Below, one piece after another: positions 44,898-53,305 of a stretch of DNA of 64,000 bases; position 1 is the stretch's first letter, and each line of letters opens with the position of its first letter. Source of the DNA: Clostridium amylolyticum (GTDB lineage: Bacteria > Bacillota > Clostridia > Clostridiales > Clostridiaceae); NCBI RefSeq assembly GCF_900142075.1, contig NZ_FQZO01000006.1:124001-188000 (forward strand), written 5' to 3'. The translations under genes were made by a program, and so were the position numbers. The notes under the pieces were generated by a model. It did no database searches, had not been told where the DNA came from, and saw only the letters and a program-made list of their open reading frames with translations.

Positions 44898-46139
44898 TTA
44901 TATAGGTTTTAGTATATGAATGGTAGGATCATTAAGCACTACATTAGCAACATCATAAATATGGGAACCCTGCAGGTTTTCTAATCTGTGCATATCTTGT
45001 ATAAACTCGTAAATATTCTCATCTTCTAGGCATTGATGTAACACATAATTACCTAGGTCAGTAGAATCTTCCAAGGTGGAAACTACAGCAGTCTTATGAA
45101 CCTTCTTCATTAAATTTACAGTAGTTGTGTTAAATAGTATCTTTTTATTCTTTATACCATCTATACATTTATTTATGGCATTCATAGTTTCTTCAATGTT
45201 TTCTTCTGATACTGCAGTATAAATATATAAAGTTTTAACATTTTTACTCATATCTAAAAAGGTATATATGTCATATGCAAGTCCCCTATTTTCTCTCAGC
45301 TCTCTAAATAAAATTGAATTTGAACTTTCCCCTAATTTTAAGTTTAGTATCTTCAAAGGTAACTCCATAGACTTAGGAAGCTCATTAAAAGTAAATAAAT
45401 AGGTTATAGTACTTTGTTCCATATCATTTTTATAGGAAGTTTTAAGTAAACTATTGTTTTTTTCTTTTATAAATTTCTTTTCATCTATGTGTTTTTCTTC
45501 CCATTTAGAAAGATACTTACTTAATATATCTATTACCTCTTCATGGTCTAAGGATGATACCACAGTTATAACGCAATTATTGGGACAATAATATTTATTA
45601 TAAAAATTCAAAAGCATTTCTCTGCTTATACTTAAAACACTTTCTTCTGTCCCTGCCACATCATTTTTTAAGGCACTTACATTAAAGGCTGCTTCATGAG
45701 CCTTTTTAAAACTATAATCTTCAATATCATCATTATTGGCTCTTATCTCAGCTACTATAACATTTTTCTCTTTTTCTAGCTCTTCTTTTGTAAAGGTTGA
45801 GTTAATAAGCATGTCGGATAATAATTCCACGGATTTTTCTAATTCCTCTTCTAGTGCTGTAACACCATAAACAGTACAAGTATAGTCCGTATACGCATTA
45901 TAATCTCCCCCTAAAAACTCCAGCTCTTCATTAAGCCTTTCATTATTTCTAGACTTTGTTCCTTTAAACAGCATATGTTCAATTAGGTGACTTACTCCCT
46001 TTTCATGTTTATCTTCAAACATCGCCCCTACTTTTAATCCCACATGTATAGAGGCTAGTTTTGTTTCTTTTTTAATAGTTACTACTTTTAAACCATTATT
46101 CATGCTGTGATTACACGAGTTAAACATCAATTTATTCAT
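44898..46139 (-). CDS. M16-family zinc peptidase (YmxG/MPP-like)
   Basis: About 413 residues, with two M16 lobes. The inverted zinc motif HLIEHMLFKGT near residue 55 gives HxxEH, and a downstream Glu lies in the region EKEKNVIVAEIRANNDDIED near 130. The second lobe contains LRENRGLAYDIYTFL, a typical M16 RGLAY segment. The cytoplasmic family members degrade peptides or process proteins. ATG 46139 is chosen because GGAG lies seven bases upstream; a TTG two codons earlier is too close. It heads the recX operon. Confidence 0.88.
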   Translation of the reverse strand: MNKLMFNSCNHSMNNGLKVVTIKKETKLASIHVGLKVGAMFEDKHEKGVSHLIEHMLFKGTKSRNNERLNEELEFLGGDYNAYTDYTCTVYGVTALEEELEKSVELLSDMLINSTFTKEELEKEKNVIVAEIRANNDDIEDYSFKKAHEAAFNVSALKNDVAGTEESVLSISREMLLNFYNKYYCPNNCVITVVSSLDHEEVIDILSKYLSKWEEKHIDEKKFIKEKNNSLLKTSYKNDMEQSTITYLFTFNELPKSMELPLKILNLKLGESSNSILFRELRENRGLAYDIYTFLDMSKNVKTLYIYTAVSEENIEETMNAINKCIDGIKNKKILFNTTTVNLMKKVHKTAVVSTLEDSTDLGNYVLHQCLEDENIYEFIQDMHRLENLQGSHIYDVANVVLNDPTIHILKPI

Positions 46140-46239
46140 TAACAATCTCCTTTTGAATACAAAAATTATCTATAATATTATATAATTATATAATAACTAA
46201 TTATAATATAATTAATAGTTTTGGGAAGGGCTTGATAAC

Positions 46240-46923
46240 ATGAAAGAAACTATTATGATAGTAGAAGATGAAATTAGAATGAGAATATTATTAAGGGATT
46301 ATTTAAAAAAAGAAGGTTATAACATAATAGAAGCCACCAATGGTAAGGATGCAGTGGAGTTTTTTGCAAAAAGCCCTGTAGATTTAATTATACTAGATAT
46401 AATGATGCCTTTACTAGATGGATTTCAAGTATGTGAAAAGATTAGAGAAGTTTCTCTAGTTCCTATTATTTTATTAACCGCTCGCAGCGAAGAAGATGAT
46501 AAACTATTAGGTTATGAATTAGGAGCTGATGATTATATAACAAAACCTTTTAGTCCTAAAATACTCATGGCAAAGATAAAAGTTATTCTCAAAAGATCCT
46601 ATAGCTCTAATGCTATCCCTAATATATTAGATATAAAAGGCTTGAAAATAAATAAAACAGCAAAATGTGTGTATGTAGATGATACTTTAATAAATCTTAC
46701 CCCTAAAGAGTATGAGCTGCTTATATACCTAGTAGATAATAAAGGTATAGCTTTAACTCGTGATTCAATCTTAGATAACGTATGGGGATATGAGTTTTAC
46801 GGAGACTTAAGAGTAGTGGATACCACCATTAAAAGACTTAGAGAAAAGCTTAAAGATAAAGCTAGTTTAATATCCACCGTAAGGGGCAGCGGATATAGAT
46901 TTGAGGTGAACAATGAAGAATAG
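46240..46923 (+). CDS. OmpR/PhoB-family response regulator
   Basis: The 227-residue protein has a receiver domain (1-118) with acidic pocket E9/D10, phosphoacceptor D53 in LIILDIMMPLLDG, Thr in LLTARSEED and Lys in DYITKPFSP. A winged-helix DNA-binding domain (about 130-225) ends VVDTTIKRLREKLKD and ISTVRGSGYRF. Its gene overlaps the sensor kinase by 11 bases. The signal and regulon are unknown. Confidence 0.94.
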   Translation: MKETIMIVEDEIRMRILLRDYLKKEGYNIIEATNGKDAVEFFAKSPVDLIILDIMMPLLDGFQVCEKIREVSLVPIILLTARSEEDDKLLGYELGADDYITKPFSPKILMAKIKVILKRSYSSNAIPNILDIKGLKINKTAKCVYVDDTLINLTPKEYELLIYLVDNKGIALTRDSILDNVWGYEFYGDLRVVDTTIKRLREKLKDKASLISTVRGSGYRFEVNNEE

Positions 46924-48406
46924 TATAACTAAAAGATTATTTATTATAACCTCCATATCACTTTTAATCTTAATATCTGGAACTATGATATTTCAATCTC
47001 TCTACTTTACGCAGTTCTATACGGATAGAAAAATTAAAAATTTGAGAAATAACCTTAATAAATTTAGGGCCTCCTACTCCTTTGATATATCAAATGATTT
47101 AGTGCTCTATAAAGCCTTAGAAAACTTTGAAGAGGTAAATAATTCAAAAATTGCTATATATGATTACTCTGGTAAGATTAAATATGTTTCTAACCAGCAA
47201 AAAGAAAACACCAAAGTAATTAATTTACTAAATGCATTATTTAATCAGCTTTTTACAAATAAGGCCTATATAGAGTCTATAAAGTCTTCAGATAAAGCTG
47301 TGGTTTCTATGCTGCCTTCTAACAGTAATGATGCAGATTATATAGTGGGTATAGCTCCTTTTTCCTTTAATTCAAAAAATGATAGTATAATTGTTACAGT
47401 GGCTTCCGTTCAGCCCATAAACGAGGCTTCTGCAGTTATTAAGGAACTATTTATATACATATTTGCTGCAGCTCTGGTTTTAGTAATTATATTATCCCTT
47501 ATATATAGCAATATGATATCAAAACCATTAGTTAAACTAAATAATCAAGCAAAGGAGCTCAGCTCTTTAAATTTTGATGTAAAATGCGACGATAGTAGAG
47601 ACGATGAAATTGGCAGTCTAGCTGCTACTCTTAACTTTTTATCAGGAAACTTAAGCGAAGCTTTAATAGAATTAAGACAAAAAAATCAAAACCTTCAGGA
47701 AGATATAGAAAAAGAGAGAGCTTTAGAAAAAATGAGGAAAGAATTTATCGCAGCAATATCTCATGACCTTAAAACTCCTATAAGTATAATAAGAGGTTAT
47801 GCAGAAGGATTAAAGGATAATATTGCCGATGAAAGCAGCAAGAATTTTTATCTAGAAGTTATTTTAGATGAAACACAAAACATTGAAAATTTAATAAAAG
47901 ATATGTTAGATTTATCCTATCTTGAATCTGGTTATTATAAGCTTAACTATACAAATTTTCAGCTAAATACCTTAATAAATAATTCCATTAACAAATTTAA
48001 TGATATATTTAAAGAAAAAGAACTTAAAACCCTAGTAAAACTTTGTGGTGATTCTAATATTTATGGTGATAGATTTAGAATAGAACAAGTTATAAATAAC
48101 TTGCTTTCCAATGCATATAAATATACCCCCACAGGTAATGTGATAAATATAGAAACCTTAGATAAAAATGATAAAATAGAGTTTTCCATAGAAAATCACG
48201 GGGTATCTATACCTATAGAAGAAATCAACAGTATCTGGGAGAGATTTTATAAGCTTAATAAATCCAGAAGCCGTTCTGAAGAAAGTGGCACTGGTTTGGG
48301 CTTAGCTATAGTTAAAAACATATTACAGCTTCATAACAGTAACTTTGGAGTATATAATACCGAAAAGGGCGTTAAATTTTATTTTGATCTAGAAAAAGAA
48401 AAGTAA
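46913..48406 (+). CDS. Membrane sensor histidine kinase
   Basis: The 497-residue protein has membrane helices at about 9-30 and 180-203 enclosing an extracellular sensor of about 150 residues. A HAMP domain (MISKPLVKLNNQAKELSSL) follows. The HisKA site is ISHDLKTPISIIRGYAEGL, with His near 284, and the HATPase has NLLSNAYKYTPTGN, WERFYKLNKSRSR and GTGLGLAIVKNIL. It should phosphorylate the upstream response regulator, with which it overlaps by 11 bases. Confidence 0.94.
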   Translation: MKNSITKRLFIITSISLLILISGTMIFQSLYFTQFYTDRKIKNLRNNLNKFRASYSFDISNDLVLYKALENFEEVNNSKIAIYDYSGKIKYVSNQQKENTKVINLLNALFNQLFTNKAYIESIKSSDKAVVSMLPSNSNDADYIVGIAPFSFNSKNDSIIVTVASVQPINEASAVIKELFIYIFAAALVLVIILSLIYSNMISKPLVKLNNQAKELSSLNFDVKCDDSRDDEIGSLAATLNFLSGNLSEALIELRQKNQNLQEDIEKERALEKMRKEFIAAISHDLKTPISIIRGYAEGLKDNIADESSKNFYLEVILDETQNIENLIKDMLDLSYLESGYYKLNYTNFQLNTLINNSINKFNDIFKEKELKTLVKLCGDSNIYGDRFRIEQVINNLLSNAYKYTPTGNVINIETLDKNDKIEFSIENHGVSIPIEEINSIWERFYKLNKSRSRSEESGTGLGLAIVKNILQLHNSNFGVYNTEKGVKFYFDLEKEK

Positions 48407-48438
48407 AGGACTTAGGTTTAATCTAAGCCCTTTACTTC
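48401..48438. terminator. Bidirectional terminator between the kinase and reductase genes
   Basis: AAGTAAAGGACTTAGG pairs, with mismatches, with CTAAGCCCTTTACTT around a short loop between convergent genes. Confidence 0.65.
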
Positions 48439-49179
48439 TTATATCATGGCTCCATCTACAGTTATTATCTGTCCGCTTATATAGTTTGCATAATCACTGC
48501 ACAGAAATAAAACTGCATTAGCTATATCTTTAGTGGTTCCAAACCTACCTAAAGGTATATCTTCCATAAGTTCAGCTTTTTCTTCTTCTGAAAGCCATCC
48601 ATTCATTTCTGTATCTATTACCCCGGGAGCAATAGCATTCACCCTGATATTAGAAGGACCTAGCTCCTTGGCTAAAGCCTTTGTAAAGCCATTTACTGCA
48701 GATTTTGCTCCAGAATAAACCGCTTCACAGGAAGCTCCACAGTTACCCCAAATGGAAGAAATATTTACTATTATTCCTGATTTTCTATAAATCATTTCAT
48801 TCATTACAGCATGGGTGGTGTTCATAATACCTAATACATCAGTATCTAAAATCTTTTTGATATTTATAATATCCATATCCATAAATAGTCCATTATGAGA
48901 TACCCCTGCATTATTAATTAAAATATCAATCTTACCGTAGTGCTGTTTTGACTTTTCCATTAGCTCTTTTGCTTGTTGAAAATCTGAAACATCCGCTTTA
49001 ATGGCTATGGCCGATCTTCCTAGGGCTGTTATTTCCTTTACCACTTCTTCTGCCATTTTTTCATTAGAAACATAATTTATTACCACACTAGCCCCAGCAT
49101 TAGAAAGTTCTAAGGCTATACCTCTGCCTATTCCTCTAGAGGCTCCTGTTATCACTGCTACTTTATTTTTAAGGTTCAT
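48439..49179 (-). CDS. SDR-family reductase, probable EF-P 5-aminopentanone reductase (YmfI-like)
   Basis: The 246-residue short-chain dehydrogenase has the NADPH motif TGASRGIGRGIAL near residue 11, NNAG near 90, the catalytic Ser in NISSIWGNCGASCEAVYSGA and the Tyr-x-x-x-Lys in that segment. The SSIW-GASCE signature is shared with B. subtilis YmfI, which finishes 5-aminopentanol modification of elongation factor P, and is not typical of fatty-acid FabG. Annotation as FabG is the alternative. It stands alone between convergent genes and the rnf terminator. Confidence 0.8.
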   Translation of the reverse strand: MNLKNKVAVITGASRGIGRGIALELSNAGASVVINYVSNEKMAEEVVKEITALGRSAIAIKADVSDFQQAKELMEKSKQHYGKIDILINNAGVSHNGLFMDMDIINIKKILDTDVLGIMNTTHAVMNEMIYRKSGIIVNISSIWGNCGASCEAVYSGAKSAVNGFTKALAKELGPSNIRVNAIAPGVIDTEMNGWLSEEEKAELMEDIPLGRFGTTKDIANAVLFLCSDYANYISGQIITVDGAMI

Positions 49180-49240
49180 AATTTTCTCCTATTTATCTTC
49201 AATAATACAGATTATAGCACTATAAAATATGTACATCAAC

Positions 49241-49267
49241 AAAAAAGACGGCTTACACCGTCTTTTT
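49241..49267 (-). terminator. Terminator of the rnf operon
   Basis: On the minus strand AAAAAGACGG pairs with CCGTCTTTTT around a 6-base loop and is followed by a T run, directly after the rnfB stop codon. Confidence 0.85.
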
Positions 49268-49268
49268 A

Positions 49269-50072
49269 CTAACTCATTAAGTTCTTTATCGCTTTGGTAG
49301 GGCATTTAACCACACAATTTCCGCACTGGGTACATTTATCATAATCTACCTTGGCTATGTTATTCACTACATGTACAGCATCATGAGGGCAGTTCTTTTC
49401 ACAGATCTTACAGCCTATACATCCCACTGCACAATTTTCTCTAACCTCTTTACCCTTATCTTCTGAATTACAAGCTACTCTAACCTGTTTATCAGCAGGC
49501 ACTAATTCAATAAGATTTTTAGGACATATGTCCACACAGGCACCACAGGCAGTACATTTACTTTCATCAACTTTTGCTATGCCGTTCACGATATAAAGAG
49601 CATCAAATTGACAAACCTTAACACAAGAGCCTAATCCTAAGCATCCATAGGTACATGCCTTCGCACCAGCACCTGGAAGCTTTGAGGCTTCAATACAGTC
49701 TAAATTTGAAGAATACTCATATTTATTTTTACTGCTTTGACAATCACCATTGCATTTTACAAAAGCAGATCTTTTTGCTGAAGCTTCTACGCTTATTCCT
49801 AGAATTTCTCCTATTTTTTCTGCTACCCCTGCTCCTCCTACGGAACAAGCATTAGCTGGTGCCACTCTATCCACTACTGCTTGAGCATAAGCGTCGCAAC
49901 CGGCAAATCCACAGCCACCGCAGTTAGCACCAGGCAAAGCTTCTCTCACTAATGGTACTTGTGGGTCCACTTCCACTTCAAACTTTTTGGAAGCATAACC
50001 TAAAAGCACTCCAAAAACTAATCCTAATCCTCCTAAACTTAAAGCTGGAAATACTAAAGTAGAAAAATCCAT
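49269..50072 (-). CDS. rnfB: Rnf complex iron-sulfur subunit RnfB
   Basis: The 267-residue protein has an N-terminal membrane helix (about 8-28) and the Fe-S motif CGGCGFAGCDAYAQ near 51. Several 4Fe-4S motifs follow, such as CTACGACVDICP, CIGCKICEKNCP and CTQCGNCVVKCP. RnfB takes electrons from reduced ferredoxin and passes them into the membrane complex. It is last in rnfCDGEAB, 12 bases after rnfA. The cysteine motifs are intact. Confidence 0.95.
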   Translation of the reverse strand: MDFSTLVFPALSLGGLGLVFGVLLGYASKKFEVEVDPQVPLVREALPGANCGGCGFAGCDAYAQAVVDRVAPANACSVGGAGVAEKIGEILGISVEASAKRSAFVKCNGDCQSSKNKYEYSSNLDCIEASKLPGAGAKACTYGCLGLGSCVKVCQFDALYIVNGIAKVDESKCTACGACVDICPKNLIELVPADKQVRVACNSEDKGKEVRENCAVGCIGCKICEKNCPHDAVHVVNNIAKVDYDKCTQCGNCVVKCPTKAIKNLMS

Positions 50073-50084
50073 GTTCTTTCCCTC

Positions 50085-50663
50085 CTAATGTATAAGACCC
50101 TGAAAGCCTAAAAATGCAATGGACATAAGCCCTGCGGTAAATAAAGTTATTGGCAGCCCTTTTAGTGGCTGAGGAATAGCATCATTATTATCTGTTTTTT
50201 CTCTGATAAATGCTAAAAGTAATATTCCTAAGGTGTATCCTAAAGCTGCACCTACTCCGTTGGTTACAGACTCTAAAAAGGAATAACCTTCCTTCATGTT
50301 TAATACCGCCATACCTAATACAGCACAGTTAGTGGTAATAAGAGGCAGGTATATACCTAGTGCTTTATATAGTGCTGGGCTTGTCTTTTTTATTACCATT
50401 TCCACAAATTGAACCAAGGCTGCAATAACAAGTACAAAGGCTATTGTTGACATGTATTCAATATGAAGCTTAACTAGTATTCCGTTATAAACTAACCATG
50501 ACATCATTGAAGCTAGAGTCATAACAAAGGTAACCGCAAGTCCCATTCCTAGCGCTGCATCTTTCTTTTTAGAAACCCCTAAGAATGAACAAATTCCAAG
50601 AAATCTTGAAAGTACAAAGTTATTAATAAGCATGGAGCTTATAAATATCGTAAATAATCTCAT
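50085..50663 (-). CDS. rnfA: Rnf complex membrane subunit RnfA
   Basis: About 192 residues with six membrane helices. Typical segments are INNFVLSRFLGICSFLGVSK near the start and ITTNCAVLGMAVLN near 110, each carrying one of the cysteines that bind the shared intramembrane 2Fe-2S cluster with RnfE. The ATG at 50663 has AGAAGG eight bases before it, and a GTG three codons earlier overlaps the ribosome site. It follows rnfE closely. Confidence 0.95.
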   Translation of the reverse strand: MRLFTIFISSMLINNFVLSRFLGICSFLGVSKKKDAALGMGLAVTFVMTLASMMSWLVYNGILVKLHIEYMSTIAFVLVIAALVQFVEMVIKKTSPALYKALGIYLPLITTNCAVLGMAVLNMKEGYSFLESVTNGVGAALGYTLGILLLAFIREKTDNNDAIPQPLKGLPITLFTAGLMSIAFLGFQGLIH

Positions 50664-50686
50664 CCCATTCACCTTCTATGATAAAT

Positions 50687-51376
50687 TTATTTTGCTAAAT
50701 CAATATTTCCGCATCTGCCGGCACAACCCATGCTGCATTTGCTGCAATCATGATCTAATGTAACATTGGATGCATTACCTTTATTTTTCTTAATGTTAAT
50801 ATAGTTTATTAAAGTCATAAGTGCACCTAAAGTGAAGAATGCACCAGGAGCTAACACCATTATAGAAACTGGTTTATAGGCAGCTGGCATAATTTGTCTT
50901 CCTAGTATAGTACCTGCACCTATTATTTCACGAAAAATCCCTACGGAAAATAATGCAGCAGTGAATCCTAAACCCATTCCTATAGCATCAAAGATGGAAG
51001 AAACTATGCCATTTTTACTTGCATAAGCTTCTGCTCTTCCTAGGATTACACAGTTAACTACTATAAGTGGTATAAATATTCCTAAAGACTTATATAATGC
51101 TGGGACATATCCATGCATAAGCATATCTACCACTGTAACAAAGGCAGCGATAACCACTATATAACCTGGTATTCTTATTTTATCTGGAATTACCTTTCTA
51201 AGCGCTGATATTAGAAAGTTTGAAAATATCAAAACCACTGTAGTGGCTAAACCCATACCTAAAGCATTTTTAGCACTAGAAGTTACAGCTAGTGTAGGAC
51301 ACATTGCTAAAACCTGTACAAAAATCGGATTTTCAGTAACTATTCCGTTCTTTATTCTTTCAAAGTTTTTATTCAT
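50687..51376 (-). CDS. rnfE: Rnf complex membrane subunit RnfE
   Basis: About 229 residues with six membrane helices. The cysteine segments are VQVLAMCPTLAVTSSAKNAL near 24 and VVNCVILGRAEAYASKNG near 107, and these pair with RnfA at the 2Fe-2S site. The C-terminal tail is unusually Cys-rich (CSKCSMGCAGRCG), which may hold a further metal site. ATG 51376 is used because AGGTG lies six bases upstream. Confidence 0.94.
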   Translation of the reverse strand: MNKNFERIKNGIVTENPIFVQVLAMCPTLAVTSSAKNALGMGLATTVVLIFSNFLISALRKVIPDKIRIPGYIVVIAAFVTVVDMLMHGYVPALYKSLGIFIPLIVVNCVILGRAEAYASKNGIVSSIFDAIGMGLGFTAALFSVGIFREIIGAGTILGRQIMPAAYKPVSIMVLAPGAFFTLGALMTLINYINIKKNKGNASNVTLDHDCSKCSMGCAGRCGNIDLAK

Positions 51377-51385
51377 GTTTTTCAC

Positions 51386-52366
51386 CTAGCCTTTTAAATT
51401 TGATTTAAAGTACTCTAAAGCTTTATTTACTGCTTCCATAACCCCTTTAGAACTTAAGGTGGAACCGGAAATAGCTTCTACAGATACTTTATCCTCGGCA
51501 GATTTATTAGAGAATCTGCTAGTGAAATCTTCTTCTATTACTACATCTCCAATACCTGGAGTTTCATTGTGATCTAATACCTGAATGCCTGTTACAACTT
51601 TCTTATCTATATCAATAGCTGTTGCTACTGTTAAATCGCTGTAAGCACCCTTGCCTTTTGCAGTAATAACATATCCTGATACCTTATCACCTTTCATTAC
51701 CTTATTTACAGCAATTACAGTATCATTCTTTAACGCTTCAGCTTCCCCTAACTTATCTCCATCTATCTTTAAAGCTTTTAAATTTATAGTTTTGTTATCT
51801 TCTTCTGCAGCTTCGCCTTTGATGTTAGTTTTATAAAACTTAATAGCTTCATTAGCACCAGTAGCTACAGCATTAGATGAAATAGTGGCACCGGATATAC
51901 CTTCCACTTCATTAGGTTGTGCCGCTGAGGTCTTTACTACCTTTAAAGGTTTATCTATAGCTTTATCTTTAAATTTATCTTGGAAAATAGGTTGTTCTAT
52001 TTTAGATCCTACCCCAGGGGTCTCAGATTGAGCTATAACCTTTATCCCTGTTTGCTTACCTTCTTTGTTAATAGCTACCATCATATCTATATCACCATGA
52101 AAGCCTTTAGGTGTAACCTTTAAAACATAGCCAACTAATTCACTTCCGCTATATGCTTCTAATATCTGTTTCACAATGCCTGAAGGTTCCTTAGGGGAAT
52201 CCTTTATAGTGTCTGCACCAGGCAATATAACCTTTAAATCTTCTTTATTTATTTTTGAATTTTGTGCTATAGACTCCGCTGTAGCATTATTAGCAAGTCC
52301 TAAAGTAAGTCCAGCAATAGAAGTTATAATTAATAATATTAAACCGAGCTTAATATTTTCTTTCAT
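51386..52366 (-). CDS. rnfG: Rnf complex subunit RnfG with duplicated FMN-binding domain
   Basis: The protein is 326 residues; characterised RnfG proteins are near 200. After one membrane helix (about 7-27) there are two FMN-binding domains. The first (about 65-180) has QSETPGVGSKIEQPIF and VEGISGATISSNAV. The second (about 205-322) has DHNETPGIGDVVIEEDF and VEAISGSTLSSKGV. The first has a canonical SGAT flavinylation motif and the second reads SGST, so it may bind a second FMN or none. It starts two bases after rnfD. Confidence 0.92.
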   Translation of the reverse strand: MKENIKLGLILLIITSIAGLTLGLANNATAESIAQNSKINKEDLKVILPGADTIKDSPKEPSGIVKQILEAYSGSELVGYVLKVTPKGFHGDIDMMVAINKEGKQTGIKVIAQSETPGVGSKIEQPIFQDKFKDKAIDKPLKVVKTSAAQPNEVEGISGATISSNAVATGANEAIKFYKTNIKGEAAEEDNKTINLKALKIDGDKLGEAEALKNDTVIAVNKVMKGDKVSGYVITAKGKGAYSDLTVATAIDIDKKVVTGIQVLDHNETPGIGDVVIEEDFTSRFSNKSAEDKVSVEAISGSTLSSKGVMEAVNKALEYFKSNLKG

Positions 52367-52368
52367 TT

Positions 52369-53280
52369 TTATATTGCCTCCTTAGTCACTTTTGGTATGG
52401 TTAAGGATTCAATCATAGGAGCAAATAAATTCATTACAAGTACTGCATAGTAAGCTCCATCAGAATTGTTTCCTATCACCTGAAATACTACTGTAAGTAA
52501 TCCACAAAATACTCCGAAAATAATTTTCCCTATATTATTTATTGGTGTAGTTGCAAAATCATTAACCATGAAAATTGCCACTAAAAATATGCTACCTGAC
52601 ATTAATCCTCTAATGGCATCTCCAGTGAAAAGACCATCTTTTCCTACTATAAAACTAAACAGTGCCACAGAAGCTAAATAGCTAAGGGTAGCTTTACCGT
52701 CTATGATTCCTCTAAATATTAGATACACTCCACCTATTAATAGGGCTAGTATGGAGGCTTCACCAATAGAACCACTAGCATATCCAATAAAAAGGTCTTT
52801 TATAGGTGGCACATACTCCGTAGCACTAGCTCCAGACACTGCATCTGCCACTGGCTTAACCATTAATCCTGCCCAAGAAGCAATAATAAATGCTTTTGCT
52901 GTAGCAGCTGGATTAACGAAATTTTGTCCTAACCCTCCAAAGAATTGTTTAACTACTATTACTGCAAAGATAGAGCCTACTGCAGGTATCCATATAGGAA
53001 CAAAGCTTGGCATTATTAAAGCTATAAGTATAGAAGTTATTATGGCGCTGCAATCTTCTAAAGCAAACTTTCCTCTTATGGTCTTATTCCATACAAGTTC
53101 AGCTAACACTCCTGCAATAACTGAGGCTAATAATAGCTTAACCGCATCTAATTTATAATAGTAAATTCCTACCCCCACTGCTGGAAGCAATGAAATTAAA
53201 ACATCCCTCATAATTGATTTTACATCTCTTTTTTTATGAATATGAGGAAAGGATGAAACCTTAAACAACTTATTATCCAT
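52369..53280 (-). CDS. rnfD: Rnf complex membrane subunit RnfD
   Basis: The 303-residue membrane protein starts FKVSSFPHIHKKRDVKSIM, typical of RnfD/NqrB, and has about nine helices. The FGGLGQNFVNPAATAKAFI segment near 120 is conserved. The covalent FMN region reads DAVSGASATEYVPP, so Ser stands where Thr is usual in the SGAT motif. Whether ApbE can attach FMN there is open. It lies between rnfC and rnfG. Confidence 0.93.
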   Translation of the reverse strand: MDNKLFKVSSFPHIHKKRDVKSIMRDVLISLLPAVGVGIYYYKLDAVKLLLASVIAGVLAELVWNKTIRGKFALEDCSAIITSILIALIMPSFVPIWIPAVGSIFAVIVVKQFFGGLGQNFVNPAATAKAFIIASWAGLMVKPVADAVSGASATEYVPPIKDLFIGYASGSIGEASILALLIGGVYLIFRGIIDGKATLSYLASVALFSFIVGKDGLFTGDAIRGLMSGSIFLVAIFMVNDFATTPINNIGKIIFGVFCGLLTVVFQVIGNNSDGAYYAVLVMNLFAPMIESLTIPKVTKEAI

Positions 53281-53305
53281 TTTCTTTTCCCCCTGATGAT
53301 TAAGA

